Shown: positions 1 to 8,593 of the stretch, one piece after another
Layout of the letters: the number at the start of each line of letters is the position of its first letter
Numbering within the stretch: the stretch's first letter is position 1
Translations under genes and position numbers: made by a program
Notes under the pieces: generated by a model
What the model was told of the DNA's origin: nothing
The model's database searches: none
The model's input: only the letters and a program-made list of their open reading frames with translations
NCBI RefSeq assembly: GCF_001293735.1
Contig: NZ_BCAH01000020.1
Span: forward strand, 1 to 40,609
Length of the DNA: 40,609 nt
Source: Limosilactobacillus gorillae
GTDB taxonomy: Bacteria > Bacillota > Bacilli > Lactobacillales > Lactobacillaceae
Direction of reading: 5' to 3'

Positions 1-86
1 TATTGTTCTAAGGATTTAACTAAAACCGCTTCATCTAGTGATGACTGTAACTTTAATTTGCACTTGATAGTAACAGCTTGCTGCAT
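1..86 (-). CDS. Partial N-terminus of a probable IS605 OrfB/TnpB-like protein, cut by the window edge
   Basis: A minus-strand reading frame opens with ATG at 86-84 and stays open to base 1, giving 28 codons (MQQAVTIKCKLKLQSSLDEA and on). A good ribosome site (AGTGAGGTG) lies upstream. A TATAAT box, preceded by TG as an extended -10, is read on the minus strand around 116-124. The opening residues resemble the start of IS200/IS605-family OrfB (TnpB) proteins, but only a small fraction of the protein is visible, so the family call is inferred from resemblance. Palindromes at 150-215 upstream fit the structured ends of such elements. It could be some other small protein. Confidence 0.4.
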   Translation of the reverse strand, partial: MQQAVTIKCKLKLQSSLDEAVLVKSLEQ

Positions 87-148
87 TAGGTTCACCTCAC
101 TTTCTTCATACATCTATTATATCATATTTAGATGTGCAAAAAGAAAGG

Positions 149-215
149 GAAAAGGTCAAGAAAAGAAGCACCGTAGGTGCTTGAGTGGGGGCTTTCCTCC
201 CATCACTAAAGTGAC
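149..215. repeat. Cluster of short palindromes, possible IS200/IS605 end
   Basis: Two clear stem-loops lie in tandem: AGCACC-GTA-GGTGCT near 155-170, and a TCACTAAAGTGA palindrome flanked by CCCA/CGGG near 199-218. GC-rich pairing (GGGGG/CCTCCC) lies between them. Palindromes of the CCCGTCACTTTAGTGA type are typical of IS200/IS605 ends, where single-strand transposase and, in TnpB elements, the guide RNA recognise them. Here they precede the partial TnpB-like start at 86, so they would be an element end or leader. Whether this belongs to an intact element cannot be judged from one side. Confidence 0.35.
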
Positions 216-242
216 GGGTATCCAGCCCATAATATATCAATG

Positions 243-292
243 AAGTGCCCAAGAATGGCTAGATTTATGTCTAACTATTCTTGGGCACTTTA
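243..292. terminator. Long perfect stem-loop downstream of the GNAT gene
   Basis: Arms AAGTGCCCAAGAAT and ATTCTTGGGCACTT pair perfectly over 14 bp, and TAGA/TCTA pairs inside the loop. It lies just after the stop of the leftward GNAT gene and probably ends the ung-pta-tsaE-GNAT transcript. There is no strong T-run on the minus-strand side, so a palindromic mobile repeat is an alternative. Confidence 0.5.
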
Positions 293-309
293 AACTTCAT
301 TAATTTTTA

Positions 310-822
310 CTATTCTTCTAATCCTCGGTACTCCATTCCAACCGCAGGCTGATCAATTCCGTTGCTATCCTTGATGACGCAATCGGTTACCTTTACAAAG
401 CCATAATGTTGATACAACTGTTGGGCCCGTTTATTGCTCTTAAAAACGTCGAGCACCAGATGATCCAAGTCAGCATAGTTCAGGTACCAATAAAGGGTCT
501 CATCAAGTAAGAGGGAGCCAACCCCATTGTGCCAAAAGTCCCTTAAAACCGCGAGGCCTAATTCCCCTGCGTTAGCCCCATCACTCAAGTGCATCACTGT
601 TGCCAGGCCAATCAATTGGTCCTGGTAGCTCGCCAACAGGACAATCCCGTTAGTGGAACGGGCAATCTGAGCCAGGTTCTGCGCCTCCTTTTCAACCTTT
701 AAGCTTGAAAGGTTGTCGTAGGTAATTGCGTTAGTCTCTTGCTGTAATTGATTTAATAGGGCCAAAAGTGCTTCTGCATCTTTGGGAGTGGCTACCCGTA
801 AGGATACCGTTTCATCTGCCAT
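310..822 (-). CDS. GNAT-family N-acetyltransferase
   Basis: This 170-residue protein has the GNAT acetyl-CoA-dependent acetyltransferase fold. Residues 6-60 hold the N-terminal beta-alpha segment (LRVATPKDAEALLALLNQ). Around 95-115 is motif A (GLAVLRDFWHNGVGSLLLDE), a variant of the acetyl-CoA pyrophosphate-binding loop. Near 130-150 is the closing helix with the common [13 protein letters not shown] signature. The acceptor substrate cannot be deduced. Its start ATG overlaps the tsaE stop by one base (TAATG), so the two are translationally coupled in the ung-pta-tsaE operon. RimI-type ribosomal protein acetylation is possible from the operon context, but the sequence is not diagnostic. Confidence 0.85.
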   Translation of the reverse strand: MADETVSLRVATPKDAEALLALLNQLQQETNAITYDNLSSLKVEKEAQNLAQIARSTNGIVLLASYQDQLIGLATVMHLSDGANAGELGLAVLRDFWHNGVGSLLLDETLYWYLNYADLDHLVLDVFKSNKRAQQLYQHYGFVKVTDCVIKDSNGIDQPAVGMEYRGLEE

Positions 823-1274
823 TACAGCTCCTCCATCAGGGCAACAAAGTGCCCCCCTTTAGGAACCACCTCAATCTGCCGCTGGTTATCCTGTCCAGTC
901 CTCTTAAAGGTTAGTGCCAAGTAATCGTCGGGAAGCTCATCTTCTGCAAACTGGGCCCACTCAACCACACTGACCCCATCACCTTCAAAGTACTCATCTA
1001 GCCCCAGGTCAGCTGCCCCACCATTTTCAAGCCGGTACACGTCCATGTGATACAGGGGAAGGCGTCCTCCCTGGTATTCACGGATGATGGTAAAGGTAGG
1101 ACTTTTAATTACGTCCGTAATTCCAAGCCCTGTAGCAAGTCCCTTGGTAAAGGTCGTTTTTCCTGCACCGAGATCGCCATTTAAGACGAGCACATCGCCA
1201 GCGGTTAGCCCCTGGGCAATTCGTTGGCCCAATTCTTTGGTTTGTTCTGGAGTATCAAAAATAAATTGCTTCAT
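822..1274 (-). CDS. tsaE: tRNA threonylcarbamoyladenosine biosynthesis ATPase TsaE
   Basis: TsaE is the small ATPase that supports the TsaB-TsaD complex in making t6A37 on ANN-decoding tRNAs. The protein is 150 residues, normal for the family. A Walker A motif (GDLGAGKTT) lies at residues 33-41. The conserved SPTFTIIREY segment near 58-67 and the DVYRL and EYFEGDGVSVVEWA blocks match YjeE/TsaE proteins. It sits 8 bp after pta and overlaps the following GNAT gene by one base, the usual lactobacillus neighbourhood. Confidence 0.95.
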   Translation of the reverse strand: MKQFIFDTPEQTKELGQRIAQGLTAGDVLVLNGDLGAGKTTFTKGLATGLGITDVIKSPTFTIIREYQGGRLPLYHMDVYRLENGGAADLGLDEYFEGDGVSVVEWAQFAEDELPDDYLALTFKRTGQDNQRQIEVVPKGGHFVALMEEL

Positions 1275-1282
1275 ATTAATCC

Positions 1283-2257
1283 TTATAGTGACTGAGCAGC
1301 CGTAATTAAGGCTACCTTGTAAACCGCTTCTTCATCGGTCCCTCGTGACAAGTCAGCAACTGGTGCGTTCAATCCTTGTAAGATCGGGCCAATTGCTTCA
1401 AAGCCCCCAAAGCGTTGGGCAATCTTGTAGCCAATGTTCCCTGCTTCCAGACTTGGAAAGACAAAAACGTTGGCATGGCCGGCAACATCGGAGCCTGGGG
1501 CCTTTAATTCCCCTACTGACGGCACAAAGGCGGCGTCAAATTGGAGCTCCCCGTCAATAGCCAGGTCTGGGTTGGCTTCCCTAGCCAACTTAGTTGCTTC
1601 GGCAACCTTAGTAACCATGTCACCCTTGGCGGATCCCTTGGTGGAGAAACTTAGCATTGCAACCTTTGGATCAATCCCAAAGAGCTTCGCCGTTTCAGCC
1701 GATTGAAGGGCCACTTCAGCCATCGTCTGGGCATCCAGCTCAATATTAATGGCACAATCAGCAAAGATATAGCGTTCGTCACCCTTCTGCATGATAAAGG
1801 CCCCAGAAATCCGGTGGGAACCTGGCTTGGTCTTAATGATTTGCAATGCAGGGCGAACCGTGTCTCCAGTGGCATGGACCGCCCCGGAAACCATCCCATC
1901 AACCTTCCCCATGTAAACTAACATGGTGGCAAAGTAGGAGATGTCTTCTAGCATTTGGTCAACTTGTTCAGAGGTGTTCTTACCGTTACGACGTTCTAAC
2001 AGGGCATCGTGCATTGCCTGCTTATCTTTTGCCGGGTATGTTGCCGGATCAAGGAGCTGTAAGCCCGTTAAATCAAGACCGTTTTCCTTAGCAACCCTTT
2101 CAATAGCCCCTTGGTTTCCCAAAACCACTGGTTCAATCAGTTGGTCGTGCTTCAAGCGGATGGCAGCGCTAAGAATCCGTGGATCCTCCCCTTCAGGGAA
2201 AACGATGATTTTTTCTTGACCACGCAATTGATCAGCTAACTTTTCAAAAATGTCCAT
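1283..2257 (-). CDS. pta: Phosphate acetyltransferase
   Basis: Pta interconverts acetyl-CoA and acetyl phosphate. In heterofermenters it routes acetyl phosphate from phosphoketolase toward acetyl-CoA and ethanol, or works in reverse toward ATP through acetate kinase. The 324-residue protein is the short single-domain Pta. Recognisable blocks are IIVFPEGEDPRILSAA near the start, MVSGAVHATGDTVRPALQIIK in the middle, and the C-terminal VFVFPSLEAGNIGYKIAQR and PILQGLNAPVADLSRG segments that line the CoA and phosphate pocket. It lies between ung (34 bp away) and tsaE (8 bp away) in one leftward operon. Confidence 0.96.
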   Translation of the reverse strand: MDIFEKLADQLRGQEKIIVFPEGEDPRILSAAIRLKHDQLIEPVVLGNQGAIERVAKENGLDLTGLQLLDPATYPAKDKQAMHDALLERRNGKNTSEQVDQMLEDISYFATMLVYMGKVDGMVSGAVHATGDTVRPALQIIKTKPGSHRISGAFIMQKGDERYIFADCAINIELDAQTMAEVALQSAETAKLFGIDPKVAMLSFSTKGSAKGDMVTKVAEATKLAREANPDLAIDGELQFDAAFVPSVGELKAPGSDVAGHANVFVFPSLEAGNIGYKIAQRFGGFEAIGPILQGLNAPVADLSRGTDEEAVYKVALITAAQSL

Positions 2258-2291
2258 TCGATGTTTCCTCCATTCTAAACGTACCCGAATA

Positions 2292-2990
2292 CTACAAGTG
2301 ATCGATAGTTGACGGTAGTTGCCAGTTAATCGGGGCCTGGCCCGTCATTTCCAAAAACTGGTTGGTCTTTGAAAACGGCCGGGAACCAAAGAAGCCCCGG
2401 TGCGCCGACAGGGGACTCGGATGCGCCGACTCCACCACAAAGTTACTTTTGAGATCAATAAGGTGCTTTTTATTGCGGGCTGACCGTCCCCATAGGATAA
2501 AGACAACTGGTGTTGGACGCTCAGACAAGGCCATAATCGCTGCGTCCGTGAGCTTCTCCCACCCGTGTCCCTGATGTGAGTTGGCTTGACCATCACGTAC
2601 CGTTAGCACCGAATTCAATAACAAAACACCCTGCTCAGCCCAGGACTTGAGGTAGCCATGGTTAACTGGTTGACAGCCCAGATCTGCCTCTAGTTCCTTA
2701 TAAATATTTTGCAAGGACGGTGGGATGGCCACCCCCGGTAAGACCGAAAATGAACACCCGTGTGCTTGACCCGGGCCATGATATGGATCCTGACCCAAGA
2801 TCACAACCTTAGTTTGGGAGAAAGGGGTCCAATTAAAGGCCTCAAAGATATGGTGCATCTCAGGGTAGACCTGCTGGTGGCTGTATTCATCCACCAAAAA
2901 ATTATGCAATTGTTGGTAATTGGTCGCCTCAAACTGTGGTTTTAAGACTGGCCACCAATCGTTGTTAATTAACTGTTTCACTTCCGACAC
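2292..2990 (-). CDS. ung: Uracil-DNA glycosylase, family 1
   Basis: Ung removes uracil from DNA in base excision repair. The 232-residue protein carries the water-activating motif [13 protein letters not shown] at residues 67-79 (catalytic Asp68, His71), the uracil-binding stretch LLLNSVLTV, and the C-terminal DNA-intercalation loop [17 protein letters not shown]. All active-site elements are present. It is the first gene of the leftward ung-pta-tsaE-GNAT unit. Confidence 0.97.
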   Translation of the reverse strand: MSEVKQLINNDWWPVLKPQFEATNYQQLHNFLVDEYSHQQVYPEMHHIFEAFNWTPFSQTKVVILGQDPYHGPGQAHGCSFSVLPGVAIPPSLQNIYKELEADLGCQPVNHGYLKSWAEQGVLLLNSVLTVRDGQANSHQGHGWEKLTDAAIMALSERPTPVVFILWGRSARNKKHLIDLKSNFVVESAHPSPLSAHRGFFGSRPFSKTNQFLEMTGQAPINWQLPSTIDHL

Positions 2991-3036
2991 CTCGTAAGTA
3001 TTTTAGCACACTCCCAGGATTGGGAATAGCCCTTCG

Positions 3037-3050
3037 CGAAACCGTTTTCG
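3037..3050. promoter_or_regulatory. Cre-like palindrome between ung and the YxjI-like gene
   Basis: The sequence CGAAACCGTTTTCG is a near-perfect palindrome resembling catabolite-responsive elements bound by CcpA, except that the outer T/A positions are C/G. It lies between the divergent ung and YxjI-like genes and could affect either. The call is weak and rests only on motif resemblance. Confidence 0.25.
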
Positions 3051-3120
3051 TAATCGATTCGTGAAATAACGTCCGTTTCCTGTTAGAATACAGATAGCTT
3101 ATCGTTAAGGAGGGATTTTG

Positions 3121-3669
3121 GTGCGTACCCTATATCTACGTGAACATGGTAGTCAACGTTCAGCCACAACCATCATTCACGACCAGTCGAATAATGCCTG
3201 TTACCTACTTGCCGGTAAGTGGGGGCTGCGCCAGGACGTTCTCTCCCTATACACGATGAAGGGGGACCTGCTGGCTGAAGTCAAGCAAATGACCCTTGGT
3301 CTACGGCCTAAGTTTGTCCTCTACCAAAACCGGCACCGGGTCGGTGTTGTTGCCAAATCACTCGGGTTTATCCGCCAGGTGATCTACATCCGCGGACTAA
3401 ATTGGGTGGTCGTTGGTACTCCGCTATCAAACCGCTACCGGGTATACCAGAATAACCGGCTGGTCTTTTCCACTAGCCCCCTTGAAGGTACCGGGGGCCT
3501 TTACCAAGCAATTTCCGTCTCTAACCAGGCGGACGAACCCCTGGCCCTGTTAGTTGCCACAATCTTAAACCACTGGGCCCACCGAGGTGGTCGAGAACCC
3601 ATGGTTGCATGGCATCCCCGCCCGCTCCCCCGTCGCTTAGGCGAGGTAGCACCAATCAATCATAACTAG
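3121..3669 (+). CDS. LURP-one-related / YxjI-like protein
   Basis: This 182-residue protein resembles the LURP-one/Tubby-like (YxjI, DUF567) family. It has repeated beta-strand segments, including YLLAGKWGLRQDVLSLYTMKGDLLAEVKQ near residues 25-55 and LNWVVVGTPLSNRYRVYQNN near 94-115. The family has a scramblase-like fold, and its bacterial role is not established. GTG at 3121 is the preferred start because the ribosome site AAGGAGGG (3107-3114) is 6 bases upstream; an in-frame TTG at 3118 is too close. It is monocistronic, divergent from ung, and convergent with smpB across a shared terminator. Confidence 0.75.
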   Translation: MRTLYLREHGSQRSATTIIHDQSNNACYLLAGKWGLRQDVLSLYTMKGDLLAEVKQMTLGLRPKFVLYQNRHRVGVVAKSLGFIRQVIYIRGLNWVVVGTPLSNRYRVYQNNRLVFSTSPLEGTGGLYQAISVSNQADEPLALLVATILNHWAHRGGREPMVAWHPRPLPRRLGEVAPINHN

Positions 3670-3670
3670 T

Positions 3671-3720
3671 AAGGGCTCCAGTAGTTCATTTCTGAATTAC
3701 CAGAGCCCTTATTATCTTTT
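3671..3720. terminator. Bidirectional terminator between the YxjI-like gene and smpB
   Basis: Arms AAGGGCTC and GAGCCCTT enclose a second inner pairing (TTCA/TGAA). The stem is followed by ATTATCTTTTTT on the plus strand, at the convergent junction of two genes. Confidence 0.8.
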
Positions 3721-4194
3721 TTAATAATGTTTCATAACCCGCTCAATTTGACGATCCTGTTCCCGCTTCTTGATGGCGTTACGCTTGTCGTACTCGTGCT
3801 TCCCACAGGCCAGACCCAGGAGAACCTTTGCGTAGCCGTGCTTTAAATACATCTTGAGTGGTACCAGGGTGACCCCCTTAGCAGTCAACTCACTCTGAAG
3901 TTTTTTGAGCTCTTTTTTGTGCAATAAAAGCTTACGGTTGCGCAGGGGATCGTGGTTAAATATATTTCCCCCAGCAAATTCAGCAATGTGAACGTTCATC
4001 AGCCATAGCTCACCACCGTAAAACTGCGCGTAGCCATCCTTTAAGGTGACCCGCCGAGCCCGAACGGACTTGATTTCCGTCCCAGTCAGGACCAGCCCGG
4101 CTTCAAAGGTTTCAGTAATCGCGTAGTCGTGGCGGGCCTTTTTATTTTGGGCAATCAGGTTGGCGTCTAGTCCCTGACGGTTCTTTTTCGCCAT
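3721..4194 (-). CDS. smpB: tmRNA-binding protein SmpB
   Basis: SmpB binds tmRNA and delivers it to stalled ribosomes in trans-translation. The 157-residue length is normal. Family blocks are present: [29 protein letters not shown] at the start, [14 protein letters not shown], and the C-terminal basic tail [15 protein letters not shown] that inserts into the mRNA channel. A strong ribosome site (AAAGGAGGG) precedes the ATG. It closes the secG-rnr-smpB operon, a standard Firmicute arrangement linking RNA quality-control genes. Confidence 0.97.
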   Translation of the reverse strand: MAKKNRQGLDANLIAQNKKARHDYAITETFEAGLVLTGTEIKSVRARRVTLKDGYAQFYGGELWLMNVHIAEFAGGNIFNHDPLRNRKLLLHKKELKKLQSELTAKGVTLVPLKMYLKHGYAKVLLGLACGKHEYDKRNAIKKREQDRQIERVMKHY

Positions 4195-4215
4195 TCCAGA
4201 TCCCTCCTTTAGATT

Positions 4216-6600
4216 TTAGTGCCGCCGGGATTGACCGTTACCATTGTGACGGCGGTTCCGGTTTCGATTATTATCCCGGTCGCCGCGGTGACGGGTTTGC
4301 CCCCGGTTAATTTGGGTACTGTTACGACTCCCATTGTCGCGGCCGTGATCATCGGAAAAGTGGCGCCAGTTATTGTTCCGTCGATTGTTACCATTCCCCC
4401 GGCCGTTGCGTCGGCCATTTTGACGTGGCATCCGCAATTTGGTCAGTGGGGCTTCATCAGCGTTCACCAGCTCAAAATCAACCTCACGTTGGTCCTTGTC
4501 CACCCGGAGAAGTTTTACCTTAACCGGTTGGCCAATTTGGAAAATGTGGTGGTGATCCCGACCAACCAGGGCCATATGCTTTTCGCTATACTCGTAGTAG
4601 TCGTCTTTCATTACCGAGATGTGGATTAGACCTTCTACCGTGTTTTCAAGGGCGACAAAGAGCCCGAACTTCATCACGGAAGAAACGACGGCGTCAAAGG
4701 TTTCACCAACGTGGTCCTCCATGAATTCGGCTTTCTTCATCGAATCGACATCGCGTTCAGTATCAATCCCCCGCCGTTCAGTAACGGACGTATGTTCCGC
4801 AATCTCAGCTAAGCGATCACGGTATTTAGCCTTAGCCTCTTCACCAGTCCCATTTTCCTTGTACCATTTGATCAACCGGTGCACGGTCGTGTCTGGATAT
4901 CGACGGATTGGGGACGTGAAGTGGGTATAGTACTGAGCTCCCAGCCCAAAGTGACCCAGCTCATCTTCAGAGTACTTAGCCTGTTGCATGCTTCGTAGCA
5001 TCATGGTTTGAACCATCTGTTCTTCCGGCGTACCGGCTACCTTTTTCAGGACCTGTTGAAGCATCTTAGGCTTTACATTGGCTAGATCACCTGGCATGTT
5101 AATTCCAAAGACGGAAAGAAACTCAGCAAAATTTTTAATCCGTTCCGTATCGGGGTGCTCGTGAATCCGGTAAAGGAACGGAACGTGCATTAGGTCGTAG
5201 TGCTCGGCAACCGTTTCGTTAGCGGCCAGCATGAAGGACTCGATCATTCGTTCTGAAAGCCCCCGGTCCCGTAGCTGAATGTCGGTTGGATGACCATTTT
5301 CGTCAACAATGATCTTGGCTTCTGGGGCTTCAAAGTCGATCGCCCCGCGTTGGTGGCGGTGCTTTAATAGAATCCGGTGTAGATCGGCCATTGTTTCAAA
5401 CATCGGTACTAGGTCTTTGTACTCCTGACGAGTCTTTTCATCATGTGCCTCTAAAATGGCGTTAACCGCCTTATAGGTCATCCGGGCATGAGAGCGGATA
5501 ACTGACGGGAAAATTTTGTGACTAACAATGTTTCCCTGCGGGTCAATTTCCATTTCGCAAGACATTGCCAGTCGTTCTTCACCTGGATTTAGAGAACAAA
5601 TCCCATTTGAAAGGCGCCGCGGTAGCATCGGAATTACCCGGTCGGTTAGATAAACTGACGTTCCGCGCTTAAAGGCCTCCTCGTCTAATGGCGTTCCTGG
5701 CTTAACATAGTGGGAGACATCAGCAATATGGACCCCCAGGTGATAGTTACCATTATCGAGTCTCCAGGCTACCACGGCGTCGTCTAAGTCCTTTGATTCG
5801 ATCGAGTCAATTGTAACCAGCGGCTGGCTGGTTAAATCTGGGCGCTTCTCTTTTTCTTCCGGTTGAACCGTCAGTGGAATCTGGTTTGCCTGATCTAAGA
5901 CCTCCTGTGGGAACTCGTGAGGAACATCGTGGGCATAAACGACCGACAAGATATCAACTCCGGGCTCATCCTTATCCCCGACCACTTCCATAGCCGGGCC
6001 GGTCATCACTTCTGGTGATTCTTCACTCGGGTAAGTTGCGATGCTTGCAGTTACTATTTCGTTATCCTGCGGGTGAATCCCGTCGTCGGTCACGTAGAAG
6101 CGGAAGTTACCCAGCTTCTTATCCTTTAGGATTACTTCCCCAATATAGTTACCCATCGTCATATTCTTAAACTCACCCACCACGTGATCATAGGAGTGGG
6201 TTAAAATCTTGGTGATTTCCCCCTCCGGTCCCTGATCACGAGTTGGATCGCCAGCCCGTAAAATCTTAACCGCCACTTCATCGCCCGTTAAAGCGTACAT
6301 GGTGTGGTCCGGGTTAATAAAAATATCTGGCATCTCCGGGTCGTAGGAAACAAACCCGAAGCCTTTTGGGTTCCGGTGAAAGACCCCTGTAAATTCCTTA
6401 ACCTGGGGAACGAGTTTAAACTCCCCGTCATCGGTTACTTCCACCTTACCTTCCCGCTCTAATTGAACAAGGGTTTGTACCAATGGTGTAAATTGGTCAG
6501 CACTTGCCATGTCTAACACCCGTGCCAACTTTTCGGCCGAAAAGCTTAAGGCAGCGTTGTTTGTTAGGCAATCAAGTATGGTTGTTTTTAAATCTGTCAT
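4216..6600 (-). CDS. rnr: Ribonuclease R
   Basis: This processive 3'-5' exoribonuclease degrades structured RNA and works with SmpB-tmRNA. It has 794 residues: an N-terminal winged-helix region (about 1-65), cold-shock domains (about 70-230), the RNB catalytic domain with the metal-binding segment IDSIESKDLDDAVV near 263-276, and an S1 domain near 632-715. The last 75 or so residues form a low-complexity tail rich in Asn, Arg and Gly, much longer than the short basic tails of many RNase R proteins. A plausible ribosome site (AAAGGAAATAAG) precedes the ATG. It sits between secG and smpB. Confidence 0.96.
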   Translation of the reverse strand: MTDLKTTILDCLTNNAALSFSAEKLARVLDMASADQFTPLVQTLVQLEREGKVEVTDDGEFKLVPQVKEFTGVFHRNPKGFGFVSYDPEMPDIFINPDHTMYALTGDEVAVKILRAGDPTRDQGPEGEITKILTHSYDHVVGEFKNMTMGNYIGEVILKDKKLGNFRFYVTDDGIHPQDNEIVTASIATYPSEESPEVMTGPAMEVVGDKDEPGVDILSVVYAHDVPHEFPQEVLDQANQIPLTVQPEEKEKRPDLTSQPLVTIDSIESKDLDDAVVAWRLDNGNYHLGVHIADVSHYVKPGTPLDEEAFKRGTSVYLTDRVIPMLPRRLSNGICSLNPGEERLAMSCEMEIDPQGNIVSHKIFPSVIRSHARMTYKAVNAILEAHDEKTRQEYKDLVPMFETMADLHRILLKHRHQRGAIDFEAPEAKIIVDENGHPTDIQLRDRGLSERMIESFMLAANETVAEHYDLMHVPFLYRIHEHPDTERIKNFAEFLSVFGINMPGDLANVKPKMLQQVLKKVAGTPEEQMVQTMMLRSMQQAKYSEDELGHFGLGAQYYTHFTSPIRRYPDTTVHRLIKWYKENGTGEEAKAKYRDRLAEIAEHTSVTERRGIDTERDVDSMKKAEFMEDHVGETFDAVVSSVMKFGLFVALENTVEGLIHISVMKDDYYEYSEKHMALVGRDHHHIFQIGQPVKVKLLRVDKDQREVDFELVNADEAPLTKLRMPRQNGRRNGRGNGNNRRNNNWRHFSDDHGRDNGSRNSTQINRGQTRHRGDRDNNRNRNRRHNGNGQSRRH

Positions 6601-6618
6601 CTTATTTCCTTTCGCATT

Positions 6619-6650
6619 TAAAAAAAGCCCCCGCTAAACGGAGGCGCTCA
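6619..6650 (-). terminator. Terminator-like hairpin between secG and rnr
   Basis: On the minus strand a GCCTCCG/GCGGGGGC stem is followed by seven T residues, directly after the secG stop and before the rnr start. It may uncouple part of the secG transcript from rnr, acting as an attenuator. Confidence 0.6.
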
Positions 6651-6653
6651 CTA

Positions 6654-6893
6654 CTAATGTGAGGAAACGTAAACCAGTGCCAATGCAAGAACAAAGAAGA
6701 TAATTCCCACAATGACAGTTACGATTTGCATAACGGCTTCGAAGCCCCGCGCCTTCCGCCGGGAAAAGAGGTCGCCACTTCCCCCGGTCAAAGCAGACAT
6801 CGAATCATTATCGTTCTTGGCCGGCTGCATCATTACGCACGCGATCATGACCACGCAATCGATCAAAAACAGGGTCATTAACGTATTTTCCAC
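6654..6893 (-). CDS. secG: Protein translocase subunit SecG
   Basis: SecG is the small accessory subunit of the SecYEG protein-export channel. The 79-residue protein has two membrane spans (about residues 3-22 and 52-75) joined by a cytoplasmic loop. The loop holds the family-typical Gly/Ser segment MSALTGGSGDLFSRRKARGFE. It is first in the secG-rnr-smpB gene order. Confidence 0.93.
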   Translation of the reverse strand: MENTLMTLFLIDCVVMIACVMMQPAKNDNDSMSALTGGSGDLFSRRKARGFEAVMQIVTVIVGIIFFVLALALVYVSSH

Positions 6894-6955
6894 GATTTTC
6901 CTCCTATCCGCTCACACTATAACCCTTAGAGTTTAACATAGAAAAACCTAAATTG

Positions 6956-8506
6956 CTAATTAATCACTTGGTGGGCAGCAACGGTTATCTTTTGTTTAGA
7001 CTTAAGGTGCTCCGCCCCAGTCAGTTGGATAGCCAGGGTATCACCTACTTGCAGGCGAGTGTCACCATGGGGAACGATTTCTTCTTCCCCCCTGTAGACC
7101 ATTAACAGCAAACACGATGGAGGCCAGGCAACGTCTTTAACCAGCGCTCCATCCAGGGCCGTACCGGCGAAGATGGTAGTTGTCATCTGAGTAATTCCCT
7201 GTAGCGCTTGGTGTGGTTGACGATGAATAAAGTTTTCGAACATTGCCGTGTAGATAGGGGCGCCCCCTAAGGTATCAACAACTAAGTAGGAAACTACTGC
7301 CACCACCGCTAGTGGCATTAGATGAGCCAATGAACCGACCATCTCAGTGATCAAGAGGATTGCCGTGAAGGGGGCCTTAGAAATGCAGGCAAAGTACCCT
7401 GCCATTGCGTAGATTACGTAGTTCGCTAAAAAACGGTCTGGGATCAACCCTAAGTGAACCATAATCACACAGTAAAGTCCCCCTAAAACGGCCCCTAGCG
7501 TTAGAATTGGTAAGAAAATTCCCCCAGGTAATTCGGAGCCGTAAGAGATCATCGAGAAGGTAAAGCGCAGAACAAAGAGACCTAAAAATAGGCTCACCGA
7601 GGTTGGTAGGCTAGTTAGGTTCACGATCAATCCGTTACCACCCCCCAGGGTGTCAGGCCACCACCAGGCGATTGGGATAACTAACAAAAAGGGGATCACC
7701 GGATACCAGGCTGGTTTAAACCACTTTACCTTACGGCTCCAAGTCCCTAAGTGCAGGATCACGTATTGATAAAAGCGCCCTAAAAGCCCTAAAAAAAGCC
7801 CCATCAACAGTAAGTAACCATACTGATTAACTGGAAAATACGTCTCGTGAGGAAGATCCAAGCTGGGTTTCAAGCCAAAAAACTGCATCGACACAAAGTT
7901 GGCACTAATTGACGAGATGAAAACCGACAGCCATACCAAAGGAGAAAAATTATGGTAAACCTCCTCTAAAACGAACATTGATGAGGCAATCGGGGCGTTA
8001 AAGGCGGCTGATAGCCCAGCCGCGGCCCCGGAAGCAATTCCCACCCGCCGCTCAATGGCGGTGAGCTTCTTTTTTCTCCGTCCCTCAACAATTCCCTGAC
8101 CAACCGTTGCCCCGACTTGAATTGAAGGTCCTTCCCGGCCCAAGAAGAGTCCCGGACCAATTGATAGGATTCCCCCAAGGAACTTTCGCCACAGCACCGG
8201 CCACCATTGCTCATCAAACTGACCGGTCAACTGCCCTTCAACCTGTGGAATTCCCGACCCCTTGATATTCGGATTTTTCTGGGTCATCCGCCCCAGAAAA
8301 ATCGCCAAAGGAATCGTCACTGCAACCCAAGCTAAAAGCCAGGTCGGACGCTGGTGAAAAAACAAAAAGGCTCGTTTGGTTAAGGTCAAGACGTCTTGAA
8401 TAGCGAGGCGAAAGACCGAGGCCACCAGTCCAACAATCACCCCAATCACGATTGCCCGGACCACCGAGCGGACGTTATTATACTTTAAAAACTTAAACCT
8501 AATCAC
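6956..8506 (-). CDS. clcA: CLC-family chloride/proton antiporter with a C-terminal RCK_C domain
   Basis: This multi-span membrane protein of 516 residues has the CLC selectivity motifs GSGIPQ at 83-88, GREGPS at 123-128 (Glu125 is the gating glutamate that marks exchangers) and PGGIFLPIL around residues 325-335. The last 70 or so residues form a soluble TrkA-C/RCK-like domain (GDTRLQVGDTLAIQLTG), probably a ligand-binding regulatory tail. Exchangers of this type help bacteria survive acid by moving chloride against protons, which fits a lactic acid bacterium. It is separated from the permease upstream by a terminator-like hairpin. Confidence 0.93.
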   Translation of the reverse strand: MIRFKFLKYNNVRSVVRAIVIGVIVGLVASVFRLAIQDVLTLTKRAFLFFHQRPTWLLAWVAVTIPLAIFLGRMTQKNPNIKGSGIPQVEGQLTGQFDEQWWPVLWRKFLGGILSIGPGLFLGREGPSIQVGATVGQGIVEGRRKKKLTAIERRVGIASGAAAGLSAAFNAPIASSMFVLEEVYHNFSPLVWLSVFISSISANFVSMQFFGLKPSLDLPHETYFPVNQYGYLLLMGLFLGLLGRFYQYVILHLGTWSRKVKWFKPAWYPVIPFLLVIPIAWWWPDTLGGGNGLIVNLTSLPTSVSLFLGLFVLRFTFSMISYGSELPGGIFLPILTLGAVLGGLYCVIMVHLGLIPDRFLANYVIYAMAGYFACISKAPFTAILLITEMVGSLAHLMPLAVVAVVSYLVVDTLGGAPIYTAMFENFIHRQPHQALQGITQMTTTIFAGTALDGALVKDVAWPPSCLLLMVYRGEEEIVPHGDTRLQVGDTLAIQLTGAEHLKSKQKITVAAHQVIN

Positions 8507-8551
8507 AGATTTTGGCCCCCTTGATTAACTACCCAAACATTCTAGCATAAA

Positions 8552-8589
8552 ATAACGGTGCCGCTTCATCGTGAAAGCGCCACCGTTAT
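8552..8589 (-). terminator. Terminator after the amino-acid permease
   Basis: Arms ATAACGGTG-CCGCTT and AAGCG-CCACCGTTAT pair closely and are followed on the minus strand by TTATTTTATG, between the permease stop and the clcA start. Confidence 0.7.
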
Positions 8590-8593
8590 CGAA

